Shown here in pieces: positions 1 to 10,076 of a DNA stretch of 64,000 bases. Both the position numbers and the translations under genes were made by a program. Below the pieces are notes generated by a model. The model saw only the letters and a program-made list of their open reading frames with translations. It was not told where the DNA came from and ran no database searches. The DNA comes from Vitrella brassicaformis (Eukaryota > Sar > Vitrellaceae): positions 69,037 through 133,036 of the forward strand of contig CDMY01000091.1 of NCBI GenBank assembly GCA_001179505.1, read 5' to 3'. Every line of letters begins with the position of its first letter. The first letter of the stretch is position 1.

Positions 1-46
1 GGCGGTTGAAGGCAGCCGCCGTCTCTAGGGCATCCAAGAGCAACAT
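1..46 (-). CDS. possible 5' end of a gene running off the left edge
   Basis: Reading leftward from an ATG at 46 gives an open 15-codon start (MLLLDALETAAAFNR) that is still open at the window edge. It would be divergent from the secreted-protein gene beginning at 318. The stretch is too short to identify, and chance openness is quite possible. Confidence 0.2.
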   Translation of the reverse strand, partial: MLLLDALETAAAFNR

Positions 47-317
47 CTTCTCTCCCCTGTGAACGACAGACAGCAATCCATGTGCATCCTTCAAGTTCTT
101 CCTCATTAAGTCTTGCAGCCGAAGGAGGCAAAAGGACGTAGGAAGGGAACGAAGGAGGGGCAGGAAGGAGGGGCAGAGGTGTAGGAGTAGTGAAGCAGTC
201 AGGGAAAAGCGTCAGTGGTTTTGGTTCGGGAAAAAAGGGGAGAGGAGGGCTCTGTCCCAAATTCTCGACACTTTTTGGAGATGGGGGCCCCCACGTCTCG
301 AAGTCTCGCCGAAAGCA

Positions 318-1859
318 ATGATGCTTATCGTGCTTGCTGCCCTCGCATTCATCGCCTCGCAGGGCGCAGCTACAACGATAGCTGCGCACAACCACAGCGA
401 GGAGGTCAGCGAGGCGTTGGCAATGCCTCCTGTCCCGACGACTCTTCTGGGTACAAAGAGACGACCGGTGGTACCAATTGATGCATTCGCAATGGCCTTC
501 GTTACATGAATGCTGTCTTCAGCTTGCCATGCACCGTACCATCCCCTGCCTGAGCCTATCTATGACGTACTGCCAGACCTGGAATACACCAAGTATCTGC
601 CGGTCACAGTGAAAGCCAGAGCCGGACGACTCTCTCTAAATGCGGACTTCAGCGACCGCCGAGCAGTCTCCGATTGGTTGGTCCTTTGTGGGTCGTCCTG
701 CAGTCTCCAGGCTTTTTGTGTCTGCTCGTGTTTTACTTTAATTTCAGGTGGTCGCGCTATGACAGACTTGTCGCATTCATCGACTACGGGCGAGCTCCTC
801 GCAAGCTTGAGAAGTACATGGGAGACAAGGAGATGGTCCAGTTCGAGCTCCCTGATCACAATACCGTCGACGAGAGCAAGGACTTCGGGATTCGTTGGGG
901 AGACCTCATGCACTTCCCGATGCCCCACTTCTGGCAGCTTGACTTGACATCTCAAGAGCAGGTGAGACACGAGTGACTGTCATGTGTGGTGTGGTGTCTC
1001 CATCATTTGTCTTCGAGGACATTCCTGGTCTCAGATGGATTCAGCGCACAAGAACTTGCGGCTTCCCTACAAACACTTCGAGCGCGTGGTGCTTGTCTTA
1101 TGCCCGTACTCAGGTAGGGGGCCAAAAGGCACACCGAGACTGTTTGTTTGATGCGTGTGATCTGCCTCAGTTTTTCTGTACGCTCCCGAGTTGCTTGGAG
1201 AAGTACCAGAGTATATTCCTGGAATGCCAGACCCAGAATTGCTGCGAGCACTGAAAGTTACCGACAAGCAAGCTGCTGAGTGGCAATCCAAGCTGAAGGC
1301 TGTCTCATCATTTTGGTCCAACCTCCGATCTCTCATCGCTCCGGGTGGCAGGGTCGTCATCAATAGCCTGCCTGTAAGCAGTATAGACCGAGACACGACG
1401 TATTCACTGCTGTGAGCAATCGGTCGTGTTCGTTTTCAGTATACGGCATTTGGAGGCAAAGCGTGCTACTGTGGTGACCCCTCCAATCACCTTTACGCAT
1501 ACCTCGGCAGCAACGCTCCATACAGGAGCTGCAAGCATCACAATCGCCTCGACACGGACATCTGCTGGGGGAACGACGCGCTGCGCGAGCCCTTTGACCA
1601 CGCCATCGCCCTCTTCGAAGCAGAGGGATTCGAGCTCGTCGGGCCTCAGTTCGATCAGGGTATGTAGACATACGTGTTCATCTGACTTGTGATTATGCAT
1701 TTTCCCGCTGTGGCGTGATCAGGGGAGTTGGGCATCGCCCTTAAGCGAGTTGAGAGCCAGACGGCATTCAATGAGACTGCCAGCAACACCGATCGGCGTA
1801 AAAGGAAGCGCGCCCCATCAAGCGAAGAAGACCTTTCGAAGCAGAGGAAGCTGCACTAG
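318..1859 (+). CDS. secreted protein of unknown family, copy A of a tandem pair
   Basis: Seven exons are supported: 318-500, 555-676, 748-961, 1035-1113, 1171-1374, 1440-1660 and 1723-1859 (stop TAG). Frames join cleanly at every GT/AG pair. The N-terminus (MMLIVLAALAFIASQGAATT) is a classic signal peptide. The mature protein has an acidic central part with PMPHFWQLDL, then RSLIAPGGRVVINSLP, then a Cys-bearing block (KACYCGDPSN, RSCKHHNRLDTDICWGNDALREPFDHA), and a basic Ser/Lys/Arg tail ending in LSKQRKLH. The phrase LIAPGGRVVI resembles the post-motif loop of Rossmann methyltransferases, but no SAM-binding glycine motif is visible, so I assign no function. It is paralogous throughout to the gene at 2829. 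Compared with that copy it lacks a segment of about 18 residues between exons 4 and 5, where copy B reads through with no intron. The first intron is only 54 bases. Start is the first of two adjacent ATGs (318/321). Confidence 0.75.
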
Positions 1860-2828
1860 CAAGGTAGATACGTAACTGGCATTCTACGCGCCCCTTTTTC
1901 GTTTCCGTTGTGCCCACAACAGCGACGCGATTTCTTTTGTCACACTAAGAGACACGACGCGTGACACTGGATTCAAGCTAAATAGAGCTCGCATAGACCA
2001 GACACCGAACAATAGCAACAGGCCACCCCACATTTGGCTCTTTTCCGCTGAGGCCAGGATTGGGCTAAGAGACACGCAGATCATGCACACGATGTGTTGT
2101 ACACAAACAAAAGCGAAATCGCGACACACATAAAACTCCACTGCGCTGCTTCCACCCATCCAAAATAGCCATTAAACATTCGTGGACATGTGGGAGAGAC
2201 ACGTAGCCAGCCAGATTGACTTTATAGCTAATTGCATTACACTTACCCAAAGGCGAAGGCGTGTGCTTCATGTGTGGTTCTGTGTGCATGTCTCGTCTGT
2301 CCGGCTGCCTATCTGTCTGTCTCTAGTCTGTCTGTCATGCTGTCTGTCTGTCTGTCTGTCTGTCTTTTATCAATCGAGAGTATTTGGACAGGTAGCTAGA
2401 CAGACAAGCGATGCATGAATGTGTGCAGACATGGAGTGCCGCAAGAGGAAAGAAGAAAGAAAGAACAAGAGGTGGGATGGAGAGAGACGCCAGCCGGCCA
2501 GGCGACTACAGCCGACACACATGTCCCCCGCCCCTACTCGTGTGTGTCCGTGTATGTGCGTACACACGTGTTTCATGCTTCGTGTGTTGATGGGGATGGA
2601 ATGTTGGAAATACATTAACTCATAGCGCAACGCCAGGCAGAGTCAATCGACCAACCTCTCAATCACGCGACAAGCATACCAGCACCATCATCAGCGCCGC
2701 CCGCCACGCACACACACGTGGGGATCCCTATCAACACGCTGACAAATTGCCCCTTCGGGGGGCTTGCTGGGGGCCCCCAGTCTCAGCAGGTGCTGAGACG
2801 TGTCACCAATTGGTCTTGGCCGAAAGCA
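1860..2828. other. intergenic spacer between the tandem duplicate genes
   Basis: I see no supported gene. The spacer contains a (TGTC)n microsatellite near 2310-2365 and purine-rich stretches. The bases just before the ATG at 2829 (gccgaaagcaatgatgcttatc) match those before the ATG at 318, showing that the duplicated unit starts slightly upstream of the coding region. Confidence 0.6.
2310..2365. repeat. (TGTC)n microsatellite
   Basis: Repeated tctg/tgtc tetramers with small interruptions, lying in the spacer between the two paralogous secreted-protein genes. Confidence 0.8.
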
Positions 2829-4506
2829 ATGATGCTTATCGTGCTCGTTGCCCTCGCATTCATCTCCTCGCAGGGCGCAGCTACAACGATAGCTGCGCGC
2901 AACCACAGCGAGGAGGTCAGCGAGGCAGAGAGCGACGCCGTTTGCCACCTGCTTCAACCCCATTTGCAAGGCAAGGATCCTGTCCCGACGACTCTTCTGG
3001 GTACTAAGGGACGACCAATCGATGCATTTGCAATGGCCTTCGCGCTGTATGTTGCTATCTTCAGCTTGCCATGCACCGTACCATCCCCTGCCTGAGCCTA
3101 TCTATGACGTCAATCCAGCCCTGGAGAAGTACCCCCTTGATTTCCTACCTCCAAGCCTCAGGACTGAGTTTGAAAACCAGGCGGACGGATGGTCGGTGAC
3201 GTTTGCCGTCCTCACTGTGTATCACGGTGCCAACTCTGTGCTCATGTGCTGTCTCCACTGAAAATCAGGATGATGAGTCTTGACGAGAAAGTTGCTTTCA
3301 TTGACATCGCTACTGGACCAGACGATGTCATGCCCCGCAAGCTGAAGGAATACATGAAAGACAAGCCAGCGGTCCAGTATGAGCTGCCAGACCACACCAC
3401 TGTCGAACGCGACGAAAGAGACGAATACGACGACAGAAACGGAAAATGGCTGTGGCGATACACTGCTAGCTATTATCCTATGCCCCATTTCTGGCAGGTT
3501 GACTTGGTATCTCACCGGCAGGTGAGAGAGGTATCTCACCGGCAGGTGAGAGAGACGTGTGTTTCCCACGGACATCGTTCCCACAATACACGCATGTCTC
3601 TCCCCAGGTGAAAGCAGCCCACAACAATCTGGGGCTTCCCGCGAACCACTTCACAAGAGTCATTCTCGTCCATTGTCCAACCGGCAGTAAGACAATGACC
3701 TACAAACGGAGGTGGTCTGATGAGTACATGCTGTCTGCTGTAGTCTTCCTGTACGCTCCCGACTTGCCTGGAGAAGTAGAGAACTACGAGTACAGACCTG
3801 ATCGACCAGATCCGGAACTGCTGCGAGCGGTAATTGAGCAACAGAGAGCAATAAAGGGACAGCCACACAGCATTGTTTGAGCCTCCTTGACAGCTCAAAG
3901 TCAGCTACGAGGATGCTGCCAAGTGGGGATCAAAACTGAGGCCTATTCGGTTATTCTGGAACAACCTCCGATCTCTCATCGCTCCGGGTGGCAAGGTCGT
4001 CATCGATAGCCTGCCTGTGAGCAATACAGATGGAGACACGACGTATTCGCTGCTGTGAGCAATCCGGTCTGTCTGTTCTCCAGGGCTCTGTGTTTGCAGG
4101 CAAGGCGTGCGATTGCAGTGACCCCTCCACTAACCCCTACGCACGCTTCGGCAGCAACGCTCCACACAGGAGCTGCAAGCGTCATGAGCGCCTTCACACG
4201 GACATCTGCTGGGGAAACGACGCGCTGCGTGAGCCCTTTGACCGTGCCATCGGAGTGTTTGAATCGATGGACTTCGATCTCGTCGGCCCTCAGTTCGACC
4301 AAGGTATGTTGTACATATACACCATATCTAACAGACAAACTGCTTTGGTCCCCTTGGCATATTCAGGAGAGCTTGGCATCGTCCTTCAGCCGATCCAGAG
4401 AAAGACGGCCGTCCAGCAGGTCGAGGAGAAGTCGCCCAAGCGGGCTGAGAAGCGCGCCGCCTCAAGCGAGAGCGAAGTCTCGAAGCAGAGGAAGCTTGAG
4501 CACTAG
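2829..4506 (+). CDS. secreted protein of unknown family, copy B of a tandem pair
   Basis: Exons read as 2829-3050, 3097-3191, 3269-3521 (or to 3545), 3608-3829, 3894-4016, 4084-4303 and 4367-4506 (TAG). It begins with a signal peptide (MMLIVLVALAFISSQGAATT) and follows copy A block by block: PIYDV, PRKLKEYMKDKPAVQYELPD, PMPHFWQVDLVSHRQ, ANHFTRVILVHCP, RSLIAPGGKVVIDSLP, KACDCSDPSTNPYARFGSNAP, DALREPFDRAIGVFES and a basic Lys/Arg-rich tail. Relative to copy A it carries extra residues after the signal peptide (ESDAVCHLLQPHLQGKD) and an unspliced stretch TYKRRWSDEYMLSAVVFLYAP where copy A has an intron. The family is unknown to me; a methyltransferase-like fold is only a weak possibility. The donor of exon 3 is tandemly duplicated (see repeat at 3507). 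The first intron would be only 46 bases. Confidence 0.75.
3507..3554 (+). repeat. 24-bp exact tandem duplication spanning a 5' splice site
   Basis: The unit gtatctcaccggcaggtgag plus agag occurs twice head to tail (3507-3530, 3531-3554). Each copy contains CAG|gtgaga, so there are two equivalent donors, at 3522 and 3546. Use of the second adds exactly 8 codons and keeps the frame. Confidence 0.9.
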
Positions 4507-5216
4507 CCACAATCCGATTCGTCAACAAAGCATTCCAGCAAAGCCATGTTCGAGCCAGCCCGCCAGCCTCCCTCTTCCTTTGTGTCTTCTATGCGCACAG
4601 TGGGCGAGTGAGGAAGAGGCTCAACAGATGGATGACTGAAGAGAAGACCTTGTACGACTGAGAGACACGACACATGACCCTTCTGAATGCAACAATACTA
4701 CTGACCAAACAAAGAGTACCCGTCAAAGTTAGCACACCTGCCCGTATTGCAGTGATATCCTGGACAGCAAGGGCGACACAGGAGGACACGATGAGAGACA
4801 CAGTCACAAGGTGTCTCTCTCAGTGAGGCGGACCGATATGGATGTATGGTTCTGACCGTCATTTGTTCGCTGCTGCCTAGCCGCCTTGATGGATAAGCGC
4901 ATGCTGGGGCAGATACACACATCATTGAATGGCACGGCGTTGTTTCAAGCGACAAGAGCTTTTTGACATGCGATTCTGTGCTCTTCGTTTGTATGCGTAC
5001 TCAGCACCCCAATCAGTGCAATGAGGGTCACATAATGCGTATTCAAACGCCCACAGCGTCGCATCTCCCCCCCTCTCCCTCTCTCACTCTCACACACACA
5101 TAATATCGACAAAGTGTCACCTCTGCACAACGAATTAGCCACGGAACCTATCAGCTCTTTTGGACAAGTCCCTCACCCACTCACAACTGACCCCCTGATC
5201 CACCAGCCAGTGAAAC
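4507..5216. other. intergenic spacer between convergent genes
   Basis: This lies between the stop of the second secreted-protein gene and the stop of the minus-strand ankyrin gene, so it should hold two 3' untranslated regions. I see no convincing coding potential or structured element, only a C/T-rich and CA-rich stretch near 5067-5100. Confidence 0.5.
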
Positions 5217-6986
5217 TCAGTCGATGTCCAATGACTCGAAATCTCCATCCTCGTCGATGTATCCCAGCTGCTCCCACTGGAACGGGCTGTCGCCAGCACC
5301 GAAATGGGTGTTGAAGCCCTTGTTGATGGCCCCCTCCTGTATGCCGTGCTGCGCCGCCTCGTCGAGCCGAGCCCTGTGGACCACCTCACAGAGCCCCAGA
5401 AGCCTGTGGCCGCCATGCTGCCCTCCATTGATAGCAAAGCACAGCGGGGGCACCGTCACGCCGCCCAGATTGGCCATCCCGCCCACAACCTCCCTACTGC
5501 TGATCGCGTACATCGCCGCGTCGACGAAGTGCGCCGCCGCTGCCGTCACGCGACGGGCGAGTGTGCTGTTGCGGAATGGTAGTGAATGACTGATGGTCGT
5601 CAGAGCAGCGTCCCAGTCGAAGCACATGGCGGCGATCTTCCAGCCGATGGCCTCTGCCTCGTGTGGGCCGTAGCCAGGGGGGGCGGGGAGGGGGGGCGGA
5701 TTGGCAGGAGGGGTGCCAGTGTGAGGGGGCTCCATCAGGTGGGGCAGGAGTGTGGGGAGGGACTTCATGAGGAACGCCGCGAGGCTGCGTTGAGGCCGCA
5801 GCGCCGCATTCACCGCCGCCATCGCCGCAGTAGGCACCTCGTTGAGCACCGCCGCATACTGCGGTAGCACCAGCTGACGATGAACATGCATGCGGCCCTC
5901 CATGCGGCCGATATCCGCCCCGGCCCTCAGCAAGCTGCGGATCGTCGCCTCTTGAGTGGAAATCCGTGCCGAAAAGTACTCCTTGGTTTCTTCACGGTCC
6001 CTGACCTCTTGCGGCAGGTCGTTGTCTTGCGAGTCCTCAATCGCCGCGTTGAGCTGTCCCGCGGCCACAGCGAGTGGGGGACCATCGCCGCGGCCGCCCT
6101 CTCTGTCGATGGTCCCTGGTGGCAAGTGGCGGCTCAGGTAGTCCACGACACACGGAGAGCCTTCCAATGCCGCATCCTGCAAGGGCGTCCACCAATTCTG
6201 GGGCTCTAGCGTCAAGCTGGCCCCATGCTGCACCAGCAGGTCCAGGTATGAATCGATAAACGCCTGGGAATAGTGCCCACACTCAAGGCGGGCTGCCAAG
6301 TGGATCGGATTGAGGCCGAGGACGTCTTGTTCGGTTGCAACTGTGGCGTCGTGCTGGATGAGAAGGCGGTAGATGGACATCAGCCGCTGCTCATACTCGC
6401 GGGACACCTGATGCCCGAGATGTGCGAATGTCATGGGCGTGGGCAGAGGCATGACGTAAGGGGGCCAATATCCATCAGGATCGCGGCCTTTCACCGCAGC
6501 GTTGCGCGCCAAGAGGATCGTCACAGCCGCCTCATTGCCTGCACGGATTGCCATCTCGATGGGCCTTGTATACAGAGACCATCTTGTGACCGTCGCATCA
6601 ACATCAGCACCGCCGTCGATGAGAGCCTCCATGACGGCCGTCTGCAGCTCAGCAGATGACCACAACGGCAGGGCGACAGGGCGAACGCGGTCACGATGGT
6701 TGCTGTCTTTGCGGTCTCGCGCCCAGACGGTCGGCATCGTGTCATCGCTCAGGTTGTCAAAGGTAAGCGACAGCAGCCGATACGCCAGGCCGATGGTGCC
6801 GCTGCCTCGAGCCCGCAGCCACAGCGCAGCGTTCGGATCAGCGCCACGCTGCTGTATCAGCTGCGTCACTTGCTGCTGGTGGGTGAAGGTGCGGCGGACG
6901 ACACCCTGAACGAGCTGTTTTGTCGCATCGCTGTTGTCGGGAAAGGGCTCGATGCAGATGTCCTCGAGCCTCAGAGATGGAGCCAT
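5217..6986 (-). CDS. ankyrin-repeat protein, single exon, about 589 aa
   Basis: One uninterrupted frame runs from ATG at 6986 (MAPSLRLEDICIEPFPDNSD) to a stop at 5217. The protein carries degenerate ankyrin-type repeats, for example LIDGGADVDATVTRWSLYTR, PIEMAIRAGNEAAVTILLAR, NPIHLAARLECG, LLVQHGASLTLEPQNWWTPL and SLLRAGADIGRMEGRMHVHR, with the usual xTPLxxAAxxG and LLxxGAD phrases. The middle has a Pro-rich stretch (TGTPPANPPPLPAPPGYG). The C-terminus is acidic (DEDGDFESLDID). Ankyrin repeats mediate protein binding, so no enzymatic role is implied. It has no signal peptide or membrane segment, so it is probably cytosolic or nuclear. It is the only clearly intronless gene of its size in a neighbourhood where other genes have many introns. 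Confidence 0.88.
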   Translation of the reverse strand: MAPSLRLEDICIEPFPDNSDATKQLVQGVVRRTFTHQQQVTQLIQQRGADPNAALWLRARGSGTIGLAYRLLSLTFDNLSDDTMPTVWARDRKDSNHRDRVRPVALPLWSSAELQTAVMEALIDGGADVDATVTRWSLYTRPIEMAIRAGNEAAVTILLARNAAVKGRDPDGYWPPYVMPLPTPMTFAHLGHQVSREYEQRLMSIYRLLIQHDATVATEQDVLGLNPIHLAARLECGHYSQAFIDSYLDLLVQHGASLTLEPQNWWTPLQDAALEGSPCVVDYLSRHLPPGTIDREGGRGDGPPLAVAAGQLNAAIEDSQDNDLPQEVRDREETKEYFSARISTQEATIRSLLRAGADIGRMEGRMHVHRQLVLPQYAAVLNEVPTAAMAAVNAALRPQRSLAAFLMKSLPTLLPHLMEPPHTGTPPANPPPLPAPPGYGPHEAEAIGWKIAAMCFDWDAALTTISHSLPFRNSTLARRVTAAAAHFVDAAMYAISSREVVGGMANLGGVTVPPLCFAINGGQHGGHRLLGLCEVVHRARLDEAAQHGIQEGAINKGFNTHFGAGDSPFQWEQLGYIDEDGDFESLDID

Positions 6987-7351
6987 CCCTCACTCACGGC
7001 CGCCGTGGCTCTCTGGGACCACACTGTCACACCAGCAGCACAAACACAAACAGCAGAATCACATGTCTAAAATCAAGGCAGCGTCGCGTGTGCGTCCTCC
7101 TTTATCTCAATGCGCACCTTCTGATGTGTGCGATGTGTTGTGTCTGTCTGTGGGACGGAGATCTGCCTGAAGAGAGGGACACGACAGCGGCAAAACTTCT
7201 GCGTGCTTCTCTCGCAGATCTCCCGGTCGAAATGATGCGCTTCGTCGTGTTTCAGGAGTTTCCGCATGTGTGAGGGCATCAGGCGCACTCAGCAGAAGCT
7301 GTCGGCACCATAGCTGCGAATAGATCTGCAGGTGATGACGACAGGCACACG

Positions 7352-8381
7352 ATGCGACGCTCGCTGATGAGTTTGGACTGTGCTTGGCGTGCAGCAGGCA
7401 TGGTGGAGAGCACAGATCTGCTGTCTGTCAAGGTGAGAGAAAGAGATGAGACCATGATGCGTATGGATCCAATGCACGGGGCTTCCCGGGCTTTTCGCGT
7501 GTGCAGTGGATCTTCCCTCCCACTGCTGCGAAGCTCCTTCGACTCGGTATGGCCACACATGTGTGTGATGAGGGGCGGGTGGATGGATGGGAGGGCTGGC
7601 GTGGTTGTGTAGCCATCCGCACGTTGGGTGAGCTCGAGGATGCGCTCAAGACACAGCCCGACCTGCTCAATCACTCCGAAAAGGCCAGCACATGGCAGGA
7701 AGGGGAAAGACCATTCATGTCTAGGCATCTGTCTTTCTGCCTGCCTGCCTGCCTGCCTGTGTGTGTGTGTTCAGATATGGCTGAAGTATCACCCCACCAC
7801 TACCACCACCACCACCACGAGCATCCAATGCGCTGTCCTTCTGCAGCACTTCCGATTGGTCAGCGGCGTTATCGAGGCCATGTTCCCCGGTGTATATGAG
7901 GTGGTGTGTGCGGGCTCCTACCGTCGGATGAAGGACACCTGCGGGGACGTGGACATTCTCGTCACACCCAAGGCAAGGCGAGCAAACACAGCTTGGTCGC
8001 GTGATGTGATTTGTTGTTGATGTATACGTGTGTGTGTGTGTGTGTGCAGGACGATCGTGAGATCGGCAGTGAGGTGGAGAAGCTCGTCAATCGGTGCGTC
8101 AGAGAGAGAGCGATATATGACGGCATGTGTGTGTGTGTGTGTGTGTGTGGTGTGTCGACAGGCTGCAATCTGATGGGTATTTGGTGGACGTCATCGGACA
8201 GACGAAAGCCAATAGGGACGGCACGGTAGGTGCCCGCCCGCCCGCATCTTTGTGAGGCTGTGTGTGTGGCGCTGTGTGTGTGTGTGTGTGCAGCTAGTCA
8301 GCCCGCACGCCGTCTACGGCATCGGTCGTCTGCCGGGCTATCCCACACACCGACGCGTCGACATCATTGTGAGCCCCCAAT

Positions 8382-8413
<32 letters not shown>

Positions 8414-8800
8414 TGCATCAGTCAATGGGCTCCTGTGTGTGGTGGTCAGTTCCAGGGTCGCAGCGAGAGGGTGCATGGCCTGCAGTACTTCACAGGTCGG
8501 CACACACACACACGGGGAGAGCACCGCATCCGTCTGGACTCACCGCATGACGGACGTGTGTGAATTCCCTCTGTGCTGTGCTGTGCTGTGCTGTGCTGTG
8601 CAGGCTCGGCTGACTTCAATGACACCCTCCGCATCTACGCCAGACGACACGTGAGAAACGTCCCGCAGATGGATGCGATGCCGTCTCTGTCTGTGCCCCT
8701 CATGTGTGTCTTCATCAGGGCTACAATTTGATGGATCAGGGGCTAGCGCGTGTGCTGGAGGACGGACAGGCCAGCACCTCCCCCCCAGCCCTCACAGACA

Positions 8801-8831
<31 letters not shown>

Positions 8832-9481
8832 GGGTGACGTGACACTGTCTCCCATTACGTAATGCAGGCTGTGTGCTGCTGGGTATGGTGTGCAGGAAGT
8901 GGCCGTCGACCCGCCGTGTGTGACCGAGGAGGACATCTTCACCCGACTCGGGCTGCCCTACCGGTGAGCTGTGTGGTGGCCAACTCTCTCTCGTGTGTGC
9001 CCATACCAACCAACCAATTGGCGGCAGTTCCCCTGCTGACCGTGAAGCTGACGACACCTGGCTGGCCATCTGCCGACTCACCAAAGGTGCCAACGCCAGC
9101 CACCACACGACAGACACGCACAAGACACACCTACATGCCTGTTTGTCTGCCTGCCTGCAGGCGATCTCGATGCCGAGTGGCAGCCGGGGGGCGTGGGTGC
9201 TGCTGGTGGTGGCGGTGGCGGTGGTGGTGGTGTGTGGGATAACGTCTTCACGCAGACGTACACGCCGGGGCGTCGGGCGCACATCCGAGCGTGGCGCAAG
9301 ATGACTGTGGACGAGAAGCTGAGGCGGATTGAGGAGTACGTCGAGAACAAGGGCGACGAGGGAGCGGCCAACGACGCCTCCGGTGAGCGTAAAATGGGTT
9401 GTGGGCGGTTGTGGGTGAGGCGTGGATATGGCCGGTTGCGTATGTGTGTGTGTGTGTGCAGATGTGTCGACTGATGGGTGA
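7352..9481 (+). CDS. family X DNA polymerase (Pol lambda/beta-like)
   Basis: Joined exons give, in order: a fingers helix-hairpin-helix region (WIFPPTAAKLLRL then AIRTLGELEDALKTQPDLL), the palm nucleotidyltransferase motif AGSYRRMKDTCGDVDILVTP with two metal-binding aspartates, YGIGRLPGYPTHRRVDII with the third aspartate, then the lambda-type YFTGSADFNDTLRIYARRHG and the thumb signature TEEDIFTRLGLPYRSPADRE. Pol X enzymes fill short gaps in base excision repair and end joining. Instead of stopping soon after the LPYR motif, the frame continues for roughly 90 residues, with a Gly run encoded by a GGT microsatellite (near 9200-9235) and a charged helix (KMTVDEKLRRIEEYVENKG), ending DVSTDG-stop at 9481. 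The N-terminus is unresolved: open sequence continues a little upstream of 7352, I could not place the true start or an 8-kDa lyase domain, and no BRCT is seen. About eight introns are present, many with (TG)n before CAG. Confidence 0.85.
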
Positions 9482-9916
9482 CTGACGTCTAGAGATGTAG
9501 CTACGTGCCTATCGCACAGATGCGGCTCGTGGGTGGGGGCGAGGGGGGGTCTGCCTGCTTGTGTAGATATGTAATAGACAGACATCGTCTGTTCTTTTGG
9601 GGGACGGGGCGTGTGCATACTTACATATTTTGCGGTCAAATCACTCAACCAGCAATTGTTTGCATGGTCCAATAACACATGCAAACACGCACTGACGCCC
9701 CCACACCCATATGTTCAGTCACACCACACCTCGACAAGACACACCACACCGGGTGGGGCGCGTCAGGCATCCATCCACACACCCATACACACACACATAC
9801 ACACACATGTCAATCAGCCATCAACCATCGACGCACACGTCACACCGCCCCCCCCCCTCCCTCCCCTCCGCCTCAGTAGCTACCTCCGGTGCAATCCAAT
9901 CACCTGACTCGCACAC
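9482..9916. other. intergenic spacer between convergent genes
   Basis: This separates the 3' ends of the DNA polymerase gene and the next minus-strand gene. It holds CA-rich microsatellite sequence (9775-9830) and a C-rich run near 9847-9870, with no supported gene. Confidence 0.5.
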
Positions 9917-10041
9917 TCACTGTGTGTCGATCTGCATCATTCTATCCTCATCCTGGTGCTGCTGCTGTCCGTCGGGTGTGCGCGAGCGGATCTGCTCGCG
10001 GCACTGCAAAGCCTCCTGCAGGGCGGCCAACACACCCTGCA

Positions 10042-10076
<35 letters not shown>

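Noticed and set aside
1326-1374. Firm methyltransferase assignment from RSLIAPGGRVVINSLP in the tandem secreted proteins
   Set aside because: The phrase resembles one loop of the fold, but the glycine-rich SAM-binding motif and an upstream acidic residue are not visible.
3047-3064. An 18-base intron in the second secreted-protein gene
   Set aside because: Comparison with the paralogue shows that a 46-base intron ending at 3096 (54 bases, ending at 554, in copy A) gives the conserved PIYDV frame in both genes.
5217-6986. A bacterial origin for the intronless ankyrin gene
   Set aside because: There is no bacterial gene context or ribosome binding site, and ankyrin proteins are common in protists. 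Transfer cannot be argued from this sequence alone.
8380-8570. Open frames made of HTHTHT, CVCVCV or SLSLSL repeats across the window
   Set aside because: They are translations of (CA)n, (TG)n and (CT)n microsatellites inside introns and carry no conserved protein.
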